64,000 bases of DNA, taken from positions 1,302,001 to 1,366,000 of the forward strand of contig OZ244817.1 in NCBI GenBank assembly GCA_965220305.1. The letters run 5' to 3'. Position 1 is the stretch's first letter, and every line of letters starts with the position of its first letter. The notes beneath the pieces are model-generated. The model had not been told where the DNA came from and did no database searches. It saw nothing but the letters and a program-made list of their open reading frames with translations. Positions 27,221 through 35,821 of the stretch are shown here, in pieces. A program made the position numbers and the translations under genes. Source of the DNA: G965220305 sp965220305 (GTDB taxonomy: Bacteria; Chloroflexota; Dehalococcoidia; Lucifugimonadales; UBA3495).

Positions 27221-28393
27221 ATGGACGTACTACCTAGCGAAGAAGAACAGATGGTGAAGAACCTGGCCCGGGAATTCCTGGAAGCCGAGTGCTCCACCGC
27301 CATGGTCCGGGACATGGAGAAGGACGACCTGGGCTACCCCCCGGAACTTTGGCAGAAGATGGCCGACCTGGGTTGGTTCGGCATGTGCTTACCCGAGGAA
27401 TATGGTGGGCAGGGGCTCCCCCTGTCCTACCTGGGCATCGTCCTGGAAGAGGTGGGCCGGGCCATCGCGCCGGTGCCGTTGCACAGCACGGCGGTGGCAT
27501 CGCTGACCGTCGCCCTGGAGGGGACCGGGGACCAGCGCAGCAGTATCCTGCCCCGGGTCAGCGGGGGAGACCTGATATTGACCTGGGCAGTCACGGAGCA
27601 AGACCCCCGGTACCTGCCCGAGACCATCCGCGCCCAGGCCACCGAGGACGGGGACAGCTTCCTGCTCAACGGCACCAAGATGTTCGTGGACAACTTCAAC
27701 ATGGCCGAGTCCTGCCTGGTGGCCTGCCGCACTGCGCCGCCCTCCGACGAAAACGAGGGCATTTCCCTCTTGCTGGTGGACACCCGCAGCCCGGGCGTTT
27801 CGCCAACCCTTTTGACCACCCTGGCCAAGGACAAGCAGCACAAGGTGGAGTTCAACCAGGTGCGGGTGCCCCAAGCCAACCTGGTGGGCGAGTTGCACCA
27901 GGGTTGGCCCATTGTACGGCGCATGTTGGACCAGGCTACGGTGCTGTTGTGCGCCCAGATGGTGGGAGCCGCCCGCAAGGACGCCGAGATGGCGATTGAA
28001 TACGCCAAGAATCGGGTGGCCTTTGGCCGGCCCATCGGCGCTTTCCAGTCCATTCAACACCTGTGCGCCGATATGGTCGTGTGGGTGGACGGGGGGCAAC
28101 TGCTGACCTACGAGGCCCTGTGGAAGATGGACCAGGGAATGCCCGCCAGCGTTGAAGTGTCCCAGGCCAAGGCCTTCTGCAACGACAAGTGCCAGGCGGC
28201 GGTGCGCTCTTCCCAGATAATCCACGGTGGCATCGGTTTTATGATGGAGTTCGACCTCCACCTGTGGTACCGCCGGGTCTGCGCTTGGACGATGCGGTTG
28301 GGCAGCAGCTTCGAGCACCGGGCCCGAATAGCCCAGGCGTTGATGGACCACCCGGGACGGGTGCGACTGGGACAGCCTGTGGTGGCTTCGTAG
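27221..28393 (+). CDS. Acyl-CoA dehydrogenase family protein (second subunit)
   Basis: 390 residues. GWFGMCLPEEYGGQGLPLSY and LEEVGRAIAPVPLHSTAVAS in the N-terminal domain, the central beta domain with LNGTKMFVDNFNMAESCLV, and the C-terminal domain with YAKNRVAFGRPIGAFQSIQH and QIIHGGIGFMMEFDLHLWYRR. The central flavin loop is atypical (WAVTEQDPRYLPE in place of the TEPxAGSD consensus), as in non-canonical subunits of heterotetrameric dehydrogenases. Together with the preceding gene it probably forms one enzyme. Confidence 0.85.
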   Translation: MDVLPSEEEQMVKNLAREFLEAECSTAMVRDMEKDDLGYPPELWQKMADLGWFGMCLPEEYGGQGLPLSYLGIVLEEVGRAIAPVPLHSTAVASLTVALEGTGDQRSSILPRVSGGDLILTWAVTEQDPRYLPETIRAQATEDGDSFLLNGTKMFVDNFNMAESCLVACRTAPPSDENEGISLLLVDTRSPGVSPTLLTTLAKDKQHKVEFNQVRVPQANLVGELHQGWPIVRRMLDQATVLLCAQMVGAARKDAEMAIEYAKNRVAFGRPIGAFQSIQHLCADMVVWVDGGQLLTYEALWKMDQGMPASVEVSQAKAFCNDKCQAAVRSSQIIHGGIGFMMEFDLHLWYRRVCAWTMRLGSSFEHRARIAQALMDHPGRVRLGQPVVAS

Positions 28394-28558
28394 GGTCCAA
28401 TCGCCCGGCCCGCCACGCTAACCCACCCGCGCCACAGTGCGCCTCGATGTACAACGCAGGCGCGGCTGCAAGCCGACCAAGACGCTTCCGCCGGCATTAC
28501 GGGCTGCGGGAAATTGGACCACCGGCGGCAGACTTGAAATAGCTAGGAGAGTGACTTT

Positions 28559-28768
28559 ATGCCCCAAGATCCGGTGTGCGGGAAGGAAATAAACGAGGGT
28601 GAAGCCCGGGCAACCACCGGCCAGACCATGCACGGAGCTTCGGAGGTGGACCCCCAGATGGGCACCCGCAGCTTCCACAACGGCCAGTGGTACTATTTCT
28701 GTAGCCTGGAGTGCCGGACCAAGTTCCTGGGAAGCCCCAACACTTACCTGGAGCAGGGCGGAGGCTAA
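28559..28768 (+). CDS. YHS-domain protein
   Basis: 69 residues. MPQDPVCGKEINEGEARATT opens the YHS domain with its first Cys. The later HNGQWYYFCSLECRTKFLGSP supplies the FCSxxCxxKF half. This TRASH-like fold is often a metal-binding module near metal-dependent enzymes. Ribosome binding site AGGAGAG is eight bases upstream. It stands between the dehydrogenases and the LigB-type dioxygenase, an iron enzyme. Confidence 0.85.
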   Translation: MPQDPVCGKEINEGEARATTGQTMHGASEVDPQMGTRSFHNGQWYYFCSLECRTKFLGSPNTYLEQGGG

Positions 28769-28927
28769 CCTTTCGTCCACGGGTTTTCCTGGGGCGGGAC
28801 CATCGGCGTCACGCCTCGTAAGTCCATTCCTTATTCCCGGCCCTGGACGCAACTTCAAGAAACCTCGGGTTTGGGTCGGCAGCATTTCAGATTATGCAAT
28901 GGACATTCAGATAGGCAGGAGGCAGAC

Positions 28928-29899
28928 ATGGCTGAGATTCTAGGACTCGGTTGCTCCCACGGGCCCATCATCCTGACCCCTCCGGAAGTTTGGTCCAAGG
29001 GTCGTGAGCGGATATACGCCCGCATCCCGGACTACCAGGCTCCGGCGCAACTGTTGGAAGAGCTGGGGCAGGATAACGGCTTGGCCCAAGATATTATGGA
29101 CCAGAAGAAGGTGGTGGAGTCCTTTAAGATTATGCACGACCGGCTGCACGAGTTTGAGCCGGACGTTCTGATTATCATCGGCGACGACCAGGCCGAGAAC
29201 TTCAAGCAGGACAACCTCCCTCCCTTCTGCTTATATACCGGCACCGAGGTTGACGGCTACCCCTTCCAGCGGCCCGCCGCCCGGGTGAACCTGTGGAACT
29301 CTCCTCCCGAAACCAAGTTCACCTTCCACTGTCCCAACGAATTCTCCCGGGACATGCGCAACCACCTGATTCGCAGCGGCTTCGACATCGCTTCCTCCAG
29401 CGCCCTCAACGGCTGGGAATGGGGCTTGGCCCACGCCCATATCAACCCGTTGGTGTTCCTGGACCCGGAGGGGCGTTTCCCCCTGCTGCCCATATTCGTC
29501 AACTGCTACGGTGAAGAGGCCGGGCCGGACTACCCGCCCCGGCCCACGCCGAAGCGCTGCTACGAACTGGGACAGGGAATCCGCAGCTTTCTGGACCAGC
29601 GGACGGAGAAGGTGGCCGTAGTGGCCTCTTCCAGTTGGTCCCACAGTTTCCTGACCCACAAGTTCCAGTGCCGGGAAATTGACATTGACTTCGACCGCCA
29701 GCACCTGGCCAAGGTGAAGGCCGGCCAGGGCAGCCAATTGGCCCAATTGACCCCCGAAGAGATTCAGCAGTCGGGAGACCACGAAATCCTGAACTGGATA
29801 GTTGCCCTGGGAATCCTGGGAGACCGCCCCGCCGACATTATCGACGTGCGCGAGTCCCAGACCCAGTTGGCCTATCGGGTAGCCGCCATCTGGGAATAG
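28928..29899 (+). CDS. LigB-type (class III) extradiol dioxygenase-like protein
   Basis: 323 residues from an ATG with AGGAGG eight bases upstream. Family markers are GLGCSHGPIILTPPEVW (first metal His), EPDVLIIIGDDQAENF, WEWGLAHAHINPLVFL with clustered His, and VAVVASSSWSHSFLTH with a conserved His near the active site. Class III extradiol enzymes use Fe(II) to open catechol-like rings. Related LigB-like proteins have other roles, so ring cleavage is likely and not proven. It fits the surrounding set of flavin oxidoreductases and acyl-CoA enzymes. Confidence 0.82.
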   Translation: MAEILGLGCSHGPIILTPPEVWSKGRERIYARIPDYQAPAQLLEELGQDNGLAQDIMDQKKVVESFKIMHDRLHEFEPDVLIIIGDDQAENFKQDNLPPFCLYTGTEVDGYPFQRPAARVNLWNSPPETKFTFHCPNEFSRDMRNHLIRSGFDIASSSALNGWEWGLAHAHINPLVFLDPEGRFPLLPIFVNCYGEEAGPDYPPRPTPKRCYELGQGIRSFLDQRTEKVAVVASSSWSHSFLTHKFQCREIDIDFDRQHLAKVKAGQGSQLAQLTPEEIQQSGDHEILNWIVALGILGDRPADIIDVRESQTQLAYRVAAIWE

Positions 29900-29938
29900 G
29901 CTGGTGACGGCGCTTCCGATGTGAGGCGGAGGACGGTC

Positions 29939-30238
29939 ATGGCCGAGGTATGGGGGAGTCGATTACAGTTGAGTGATGGGTCTTGGGGAGCACTTATCCG
30001 TGGGAGTGTCAACGTTAGACCTGGTGATATTGTCATCACGTCGGGTAATCTTGTTACAAGCCGGGACATTTGCGTTGCTAGAGTCATCAGGGTAGGCCCC
30101 AAAACCTGCTTGGTCAGCACAACCAGCCAAAAACTATTCCATCAGAAGAGCTGTGCAAAGGCCAATGGTTCCGCAACGGGCAAGTACGTGCCTAGCAGGA
30201 AGAAGCGTACTATCGTGCTGCATTCGGCAAGCCTTTAA
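29939..30238 (+). CDS. Hypothetical protein, beta-rich
   Basis: 99 residues. ATG preceded by GGAGG with eight bases between. MAEVWGSRLQLSDGSWGALI, then a VRPGDIVITSGNLVTSRDIC stretch that looks like a small beta-barrel. The tail is basic (SRKKRTIVLH). No family recognised. It lies 39 bases after the dioxygenase gene. Confidence 0.45.
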   Translation: MAEVWGSRLQLSDGSWGALIRGSVNVRPGDIVITSGNLVTSRDICVARVIRVGPKTCLVSTTSQKLFHQKSCAKANGSATGKYVPSRKKRTIVLHSASL

Positions 30239-30301
30239 GGGTACGTTTTCTGGGTTAGGCATTCGCCTCACAGTAGTTCTTTGTTCGGATTAAACGAGGA
30301 T

Positions 30302-30544
30302 ATGATAGATGCTGCCAGTGTCCAAGCAATCGCCGCCGTGGGCGCCCTGATGTTGGCCCTGATAACTCTAATCGGTGGCTGGACTTGGTGGCTGGTTCGT
30401 GACCTGGACCGTAACCTTCGGCGCGAGATGGGGGAAATACGCAGCGAAATGCGCCGCAATCATCGGGAAATCCTGGCCCTGCTGGAAGGCCATACCCACG
30501 GCAACGACGGGGCCGCAGTGTTTCGCCGCTTTCCCGACGGGTAG
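30302..30544 (+). CDS. Small single-span membrane protein with coiled coil
   Basis: 80 residues. A membrane segment (VGALMLALITLIGGWTWWLV) is followed by a charged helix with repeated Arg/Glu (LDRNLRREMGEIRSEMRRNH) and a short HTHGNDGAAVFR tail. This layout is common among small Chloroflexota proteins. Function unknown. Confidence 0.55.
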   Translation: MIDAASVQAIAAVGALMLALITLIGGWTWWLVRDLDRNLRREMGEIRSEMRRNHREILALLEGHTHGNDGAAVFRRFPDG

Positions 30545-30625
30545 GAAAGACGGGCCGCTTGACATTTCTGCGGCTGCCCCGTTCTAAGTTCAAGTGCCAA
30601 GATGGTATAGGAAAGGACTCAAGAC

Positions 30626-30988
30626 ATGGGAACATTCTCCGTAAACATCGGAGTTGGACATTCTAACGGAGAGGGTGACTTGACTACGGTATCGGCAATG
30701 GTTGACACCGGAGCGACAGATACAGTGGTGGCCGCATCCTTACTGGCATCTTTGCATATTGAACCGATTACCCAATGGCTGTTTTATCTTGCCGATGGCA
30801 GTCAAAGGCTTTGGGACGCCGGGCAAGCCCGGATAGCGTATGGAGGTCAAGAGTGGATTTGCCTCGTTATCTTCGGTGAGGAAGACCAGTATTTGCTGGG
30901 AGCTACGACCTTGGAAGCCTTCAAGTTGATGGCCGACCCCGTGAGTCAACAATTGGTTCCAGTTGTCCATCGGGCCAGGCCATTCTAG
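30626..30988 (+). CDS. Retroviral-type aspartic protease-like protein
   Basis: 120 residues. VSAMVDTGATDTVVAASLLA carries the DTGA active-site triplet of clan AA aspartic proteases. The later YLLGATTLEAFKLMADP is the matching flap-end block (LLGxxxLExxxLxxDP). As in other single-domain bacterial forms it would act as a homodimer. Ribosome binding site AGGAAAGG region is close upstream. The substrate is unknown. Confidence 0.75.
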   Translation: MGTFSVNIGVGHSNGEGDLTTVSAMVDTGATDTVVAASLLASLHIEPITQWLFYLADGSQRLWDAGQARIAYGGQEWICLVIFGEEDQYLLGATTLEAFKLMADPVSQQLVPVVHRARPF

Positions 30989-31051
30989 GGTATGCACCAA
31001 GGAAAACGGCACACCGGCAGCAAAGAATCAAATAGCGCCAGGAGGCGGAAA

Positions 31052-31495
31052 ATGGTCAGAGTAACCCAACTGGGCCACGCCAACATCCGCGTAAGGGACG
31101 TGGAGAAGTCGGAGAAGTTCTACACCGAGGTCTTGGGCCTGCAGGTTAACCAGCGCCGAGGGCAGACGGTGTTTCTCAGCGCGCGGGAACACTCCCACGA
31201 GTTGGCCATCGGCGCCATGGGGGACGACGTTTTGGACCCGGATGAGTCCCGCATTGGCACCAACCACTTTGCCTGGGAAATGGGTTCCTTCGAGGACTTG
31301 CAGCAGATGTACCAGCACCTCAAGGACAAGGGTGTGAACATCCTGCGGACCCGCTCCAACTCCTTTTCCACGGGCATATACTTCAACGACCCCGACGGCA
31401 ACGGCATTGAAGTATACTACGAAGACTTGGAAGAGTACCGGAAGGGTGTCTGGGCCGGGGAGTACGCCAGGAAGCTGGAGGACACTCCGGCCTAG
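31052..31495 (+). CDS. VOC/glyoxalase-family metalloenzyme
   Basis: 147 residues. VTQLGHANIRVRDVEKSEKFYTEVLGL opens the first beta-alpha-beta-beta-beta unit with a metal His. GTNHFAWEMGSFEDLQQMYQH and FNDPDGNGIEVYYEDLEEY supply the second His and the Glu. The set His-His-Glu is that of type I ring-cleavage dioxygenases and glyoxalases. AGGAGG is eight bases before this ATG, so the upstream in-frame ATG is not used. A catechol-dioxygenase-like role fits the neighbourhood. Confidence 0.85.
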   Translation: MVRVTQLGHANIRVRDVEKSEKFYTEVLGLQVNQRRGQTVFLSAREHSHELAIGAMGDDVLDPDESRIGTNHFAWEMGSFEDLQQMYQHLKDKGVNILRTRSNSFSTGIYFNDPDGNGIEVYYEDLEEYRKGVWAGEYARKLEDTPA

Positions 31496-31603
31496 CCGTC
31501 TGGACCCGTCGCCCCAGCGGGTCTTGCCCAATAAGGGAAGATCAAACGTGGGGTAGAAAATCTAACCCCAGTTGCTGCGGCTTGAAGGGTAGCAGGAGGA
31601 CTT

Positions 31604-32692
31604 ATGCACGTTGGACTTGTCATGGAGTGTGACTACAGAAGCGGAACTACCGAGGAGGACGCCTTTCAGGAAGCCTTCGCCATCGCTGGTTTGGCCGACG
31701 AGTATGGCCTGGATGGAGTATGGCTGGCGGAGAGGCACTTTGCCGCGCCCCGAAATCCCGGCGACCCCATGGGGGCTGGCATACCTTCAGTGGTGTCCGT
31801 GCCCCTGGTGATGGCCAGCGCCATCGCCGCCCGGACCGAGCGGGTCCGCATCGGCACCGGAGTAAGCGTGCTCCCGTTGTGCCATCCCATACGCCTGGCC
31901 GAAGAGGCAGGCACCGTGGACCAGGTGAGTCGTGGACGGCTGGACTTCGGCGTGGGCCGCAGCGGCTTCCCGCGCTCCTACCAGGGATACGGAATTCCCT
32001 ACGGAGAAAGCCGAGAGCGCTTCCAGGAAACCTTGGACGTAATCCTGAAGGCGTGGAACAACGAACGGTTCTCCCACGAGGGCAAGTATTACAACTTCGA
32101 TAATGTCTGCGTGCTGCCCAAGCCCTACCAGAAGCCCCATCCACCCATCCGGGTCGCAGCCACCACCAAAGATACCTTCCCCATCGTGGGCCGGGCGGGC
32201 CACCCCGTCGTCACCGGCCTGCGCGGCTTCTCCGTGCCCGAGGTTGAAGAACACCTGCGGCTGTACCGGGATGCCATCCATGAATATGGACACGAGGGAG
32301 AGGGCGACGTGTATCTCCGTATTCCCATCTATGTGGCCGACACCGACCAAGAGGGCCGGGACGACCCGGAAGAAGGGGTGATGCGGAACTACCGGCGGCT
32401 GGCCGAGACCTTTGCCAGCTCCGCCCGAGAGTCGGGCACCAACGCCTCCGAGGAACGGGTGGAACGCGCCGAGCGCCTGAGCAACGTGAGCTACGATGAC
32501 CTGCTGCGCGACCGTTTGGCCTATGGCGGGCCGGACACGGTGGTCCAGAAGCTACAGCACCTCATCGACACCCTGGGGCTATCGGGAGTAATCATGGAGC
32601 CCAACGTGGGCAACGCCGTCTCCCCCGAGAAAATGCTCCACTCCATCGAGCTATACGCCCGAGAAGTAGCGCCCCAACTGCGGGGAGAGTAA
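31604..32692 (+). CDS. LLM-class flavin-dependent oxidoreductase
   Basis: 362 residues. MHVGLVMECDYRSGTTEEDA, GLDGVWLAERHFAAPRNPGD, HPIRLAEEAGTVDQVSRGRLDFGVGRSGF near residue 105, and GDVYLRIPIYVADT. Clear paralogue of the protein at 19813. AGGAGG lies upstream of the ATG and a strong terminator follows the stop, so it closes the 25.9-32.7 kb plus-strand series. FMN- or F420-dependent oxidation of an unknown substrate is expected. Confidence 0.88.
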   Translation: MHVGLVMECDYRSGTTEEDAFQEAFAIAGLADEYGLDGVWLAERHFAAPRNPGDPMGAGIPSVVSVPLVMASAIAARTERVRIGTGVSVLPLCHPIRLAEEAGTVDQVSRGRLDFGVGRSGFPRSYQGYGIPYGESRERFQETLDVILKAWNNERFSHEGKYYNFDNVCVLPKPYQKPHPPIRVAATTKDTFPIVGRAGHPVVTGLRGFSVPEVEEHLRLYRDAIHEYGHEGEGDVYLRIPIYVADTDQEGRDDPEEGVMRNYRRLAETFASSARESGTNASEERVERAERLSNVSYDDLLRDRLAYGGPDTVVQKLQHLIDTLGLSGVIMEPNVGNAVSPEKMLHSIELYAREVAPQLRGE

Positions 32693-32727
32693 ACTACTCC
32701 ACCGGGTCAAGCAGCCAGGAAAGCGGT

Positions 32728-32761
32728 CCCCCTTGGTATTCCTACCAAGGGGGCTTTTTTT
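32728..32761 (+). terminator. Rho-independent terminator
   Basis: CCCCCTTGGTA-TTCC-TACCAAGGGGG, a perfect 11-bp stem, then C and seven T. Classical intrinsic terminator 35 bases after the oxidoreductase stop codon. Confidence 0.92.
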
Positions 32762-32873
32762 GCTTCTCGGAGCAAGCTGTCCGGGCTAGGGGGAACGAGA
32801 TTGGCCTGCAACACGGGGTAGAGTCGAACGGCGGTGCGCCCCTACAGGTGGCATTTTCTCTTGGGGGGAGTGG

Positions 32874-32896
32874 TTCGACAAGCTCACCATGAGCGG
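32874..32896. repeat. Dispersed TTCGACAAGCTCA repeat
   Basis: TTCGACAAGCTCACCATGAG and CGG, a widespread short intergenic repeat. Further copies or half copies lie at 36851-36877, 36891-36920 and 47551-47594. Confidence 0.55.
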
Positions 32897-32955
32897 CGGG
32901 CAGGCCCATTGAACGCGGGACGACGAGGACATTAGTAGGGGCCGGGGAAGGTTTT

Positions 32956-33363
32956 CTACACCTTCATGGCATCCAGGCCTACCCGGGCCAGGTCTTCGTC
33001 GGCCTGACCGCTGGGGTAGCCGCCGACGCCGACACCTCCCAGGATAACGCCATCCTTCATTATTACCAGACCGCCTTGGCCGTGGGTCAGTTGGGGGTCT
33101 CCCATTTCGCTGATGCTGCGGCCCTGGCTGTGCAACCGCTGGCCGTGGGCCCCGGTGTCCTGGCCCACGATGGCGGCGGTGTAGGCTTTGCGCAGGGCGT
33201 GGCGCCGGCTGAATAGTCGCAGGTTGTCCATCTTGGCATAGGCCATCAGGTTCCCGGTTGAGTCAACGATTGCCATGGCGACAGGCTCATTGGGGGTTTC
33301 CTCGGCCTTCTGAATCATCGCGGCCATGGCGGCCTTGACTTGCTCAAAGGTGGGTTCCGACAT
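32956..33363 (-). CDS. GlcG/HbpS-family heme-binding-like protein
   Basis: 135 residues. FEQVKAAMAAMIQKAEETPN, MAIVDSTGNLMAYAKMDN, SRRHALRKAYTAAIVGQDTG and a Gly-rich end (GVILGGVGVGGYPSGQADED) are the family's landmarks. Family members bind heme or other small ligands, and several stand next to catabolic operons. GGAGGAGG precedes this ATG by about eight bases; the longer in-frame start ten codons upstream is not preferred. Confidence 0.85.
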   Translation of the reverse strand: MSEPTFEQVKAAMAAMIQKAEETPNEPVAMAIVDSTGNLMAYAKMDNLRLFSRRHALRKAYTAAIVGQDTGAHGQRLHSQGRSISEMGDPQLTHGQGGLVIMKDGVILGGVGVGGYPSGQADEDLARVGLDAMKV

Positions 33364-33485
33364 GGTAATTACCTCCTCCATTGATTCCCTCACTTATACT
33401 ACTTCCAGACCCGGCAGGCAAACGAAGTGACCGGTCTCGTTGCCGGACAGGGCCGGCAACCGCAGTCCCAGAGTAGAGCTAGTAT

Positions 33486-34133
33486 ATGGTCTACATTGTA
33501 CTTCTGGTTTTGCACATTGCGTGTGGCTCAATCGCCTTGTTCTCCGTCCCGGTTGCCCTTCTGACGGCCAAGGGCCGCGCCAACCATGTACGGGCGGGAA
33601 GGGTTTATGCCGTCGCAATGACCGGAGTGTTCGTCGCCGCCTTACCTCTGGCGGTGATTACGGCCAACCTATTCCTCCTGTTAGTAGCCGTGTTCAGCTT
33701 TTACATGGTCTTTGCCGGGTGGCGCTTCGCCAGGAACCACCGGGGGCGACCCCAATGGGTGGACTGGGCCGCCGCCGCGATTATGACGCTGACCGGGCTG
33801 GGGATGTGGGGTTATAGCGCGGCCCTGGGCCTGAGCGGAGACTCCCAATGGACGACTATGGCGGTCTATGGCGCTATTGGGCTGTTTATTGGACTGGCCG
33901 ATGTGCAGTTTCACCGGAGTCCGTCAGTAAGGGGAGGACGGCGCGTTGCCCGGCACCTCACCAACATGCTGGGCGCGACCATCGCCACGATAACGGCGGT
34001 GATGGTGGTGAACGTGGACACCAACCCAGAATGGCTTGCCTGGATACTGCCCACCGTGGTGATAACGCCCCTGATAGTGTGGTGGAATATCCGAGTCGTC
34101 AGAAGGGGACTGGAGCGACCGGCAGAGGGCTAA
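33486..34133 (+). CDS. DUF2306-like membrane protein
   Basis: 215 residues, seven to eight hydrophobic segments. It begins MVYIVLLVLHIACGSIALFS followed by TAKGRANHVRAGRVYAVAMT, the conserved KG-xxH-xxGRxY loop of the family. Later FIGLADVQFHRS and ARHLTNMLGATIATITAVMV. Function unknown; the conserved His may bind heme or metal. It converges with the alpha-E gene. Confidence 0.65.
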   Translation: MVYIVLLVLHIACGSIALFSVPVALLTAKGRANHVRAGRVYAVAMTGVFVAALPLAVITANLFLLLVAVFSFYMVFAGWRFARNHRGRPQWVDWAAAAIMTLTGLGMWGYSAALGLSGDSQWTTMAVYGAIGLFIGLADVQFHRSPSVRGGRRVARHLTNMLGATIATITAVMVVNVDTNPEWLAWILPTVVITPLIVWWNIRVVRRGLERPAEG

Positions 34134-34145
34134 CCCTCCCGCCGG

Positions 34146-34670
34146 TCATTGCTGGACGAACCGCCGGTAGACTTCCTCTTCCGACAGAGGTTCCCGGTGG
34201 AACCAGCTATCGTCGATTATCTTGTACACCTGGTCCAGCCCGGCCATTACCTCGCTGGCAAACACCTGGGCCTCTGCTGGAGAATCCAAAACCACAGTGT
34301 CATCTTCCAGCTTGAGGATAACATCGGAAATGGCCCGGATGAGTTCAATTGTGCCTACCTGGGTGGCGTTGCTGCGGGCGGTGAACATGCTGTGGTGGAT
34401 GGAGGAAGTTTCATGGTCCCTTAGCAGCACCTTCAGGGACTCTCGGGGATCATCGATAACTATGCCCCAGGCGCCGGCCATGCTGCCCAGGGACTGCTGA
34501 AAGGCATAGATGTCGCTGCCCTCTCGTAGGGCCTGCTGGGAAGCGGCAATAATAACCCGGGCGACATTTTCCGCTCGTTCCAGCCAGCGACCCAGCCAGA
34601 TTAGGTTGTAAACCCGGGAGTCGGTTAGCCACCGGTCGGCATTGAAGGAAAAAGACCTTGGTTCTACCAT
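34146..34670 (-). CDS. Alpha-E domain protein (DUF403), short form
   Basis: 174 residues from the ATG at 34670, against roughly 300 usual for the family. The N-terminal signature is present (SRVYNLIWLGRWLERAENVARV), followed by DIYAFQQSLGSMAGAWG, SSIHHSMFTARSNATQVG and HREPLSEEEVYRRFV. Alpha-E proteins occur beside circularly permuted ATP-grasp and transglutaminase-like proteins in a conserved but poorly understood peptide-synthesis cluster, and both lie directly upstream here. The start overlaps the end of the transglutaminase gene by seven bases. Confidence 0.72.
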   Translation of the reverse strand: MVEPRSFSFNADRWLTDSRVYNLIWLGRWLERAENVARVIIAASQQALREGSDIYAFQQSLGSMAGAWGIVIDDPRESLKVLLRDHETSSIHHSMFTARSNATQVGTIELIRAISDVILKLEDDTVVLDSPAEAQVFASEVMAGLDQVYKIIDDSWFHREPLSEEEVYRRFVQQ

Positions 34671-35821
34671 CTGTCCGCAGCCCTCATCCATCGGCGATAG
34701 GGTTCAATCAGGAGCAGCGCGTCGTCGAAGGAAACATCATTACGGTCGAAGTAGACGTACGCCCGGGCGATGTCCAGGTACCCCGGCCCCGTGGACACGA
34801 AGGAGCCGGTAACCGGGGGGACTTCGGAATAGTCTCGGCCCACCCCAAATTTAAGATGATCGATGTCCGTTGCCGCAACGATTCTCCGGGTGGGGTCGGC
34901 AAGCAACCAACCCACTTCCGGGTGCATGAACTCCAACCAGGCGTGGGTCTCGCCGGCCTGCCGCGTTAACAGCCCGCTGACGTACCGGCACGGAATACCC
35001 AGGGACCTTATCATCCCCAGGGCCAGGTGGGTCTTGTCCTGGCAGACTCCCCTGCGGGAAATCAGCACGTCGGCGGCGGCGGTGCTGACCGAGGTGTTGC
35101 CGCGCTGGTACTCGATTTCATCCTTGACCCAGAGAACCACGGAGTTGATGGACTCCAGCAGGGTTGTGGCGTCGCGGCAGACTTCCTGGGCGGCGTGGGC
35201 CACGCCGGCCGGGTCCACCAGGGGAGACGGGGTCAAGAACTCTTCCAATTGCGGGCTGAACACTCCCGGCGTCAGGGGCGAGTCGGGGACCGAAACGGCA
35301 GCACGATCCAGCGACGCCTGCCCGACGGCAGCGATGATTAGCTCCTGGTGCGGGACTGTCACCCGTACCCGGTGAACCAGGTTCCCCATCCGGTCGGTGA
35401 ACTTCACCTTCCGGCCCGGGGGAGTGGTCTGCGCGTCGCAGGGGCCGGCGGTCTGATACCGGTCGGTGCATGCCGAGACCATCAGAAAATTATCGTTCTG
35501 GACTACAACGTCGGCATACTCGTACCTGGCAACGTAGGCGTAATGGACCGGGACGGCCTCCCCGATTACGACTACCCAGCTCGGCTTGCATGAACCACCC
35601 GATGAGTTGTTGGTGATGCGACTGGAAGGCTCGGAGACCCGGGTAAGGCCCCCCGGGAACACGGTAACTTCTCCGTTGCCATTTTGCAGGGCAAATACCC
35701 GTAGGTCCACATACCGCTCCTGCAACTCGCCCACAGACTCGTCGAAGACCAGGTGCTGGGAGAAGTCCAGCGTATCCTGGGCGATGAACGCCTGGGGCTG
35801 TTCAATCAACTGCTGGGACAA
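34664..35821 (-). CDS. Transglutaminase-like cysteine peptidase, fused in frame to an ATP-grasp C terminus
   Basis: 385 codons. Residues 1-84 are the C-terminal end of a circularly permuted ATP-grasp protein (FIAQDTLDFSQHLVF, RYVDLRVFALQ, FPGGLTRVSEP, NNSSGGSCKPSW). From about residue 90 (nt 35569) a bacterial transglutaminase-like protein starts (HYAYVARYEYADVVV) with the catalytic Cys in SRRGVCQDKTHLALG, His in GETHAWLEFM and Asp in LLADPTRRIV. The join has no stop or new start, so either a true fusion or a frame error at the stop codon is possible. The enzyme would act as a peptidase or amide-forming enzyme in the alpha-E cluster. Confidence 0.75.
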   Translation of the reverse strand: MSQQLIEQPQAFIAQDTLDFSQHLVFDESVGELQERYVDLRVFALQNGNGEVTVFPGGLTRVSEPSSRITNNSSGGSCKPSWVVVIGEAVPVHYAYVARYEYADVVVQNDNFLMVSACTDRYQTAGPCDAQTTPPGRKVKFTDRMGNLVHRVRVTVPHQELIIAAVGQASLDRAAVSVPDSPLTPGVFSPQLEEFLTPSPLVDPAGVAHAAQEVCRDATTLLESINSVVLWVKDEIEYQRGNTSVSTAAADVLISRRGVCQDKTHLALGMIRSLGIPCRYVSGLLTRQAGETHAWLEFMHPEVGWLLADPTRRIVAATDIDHLKFGVGRDYSEVPPVTGSFVSTGPGYLDIARAYVYFDRNDVSFDDALLLIEPYRRWMRAADRW

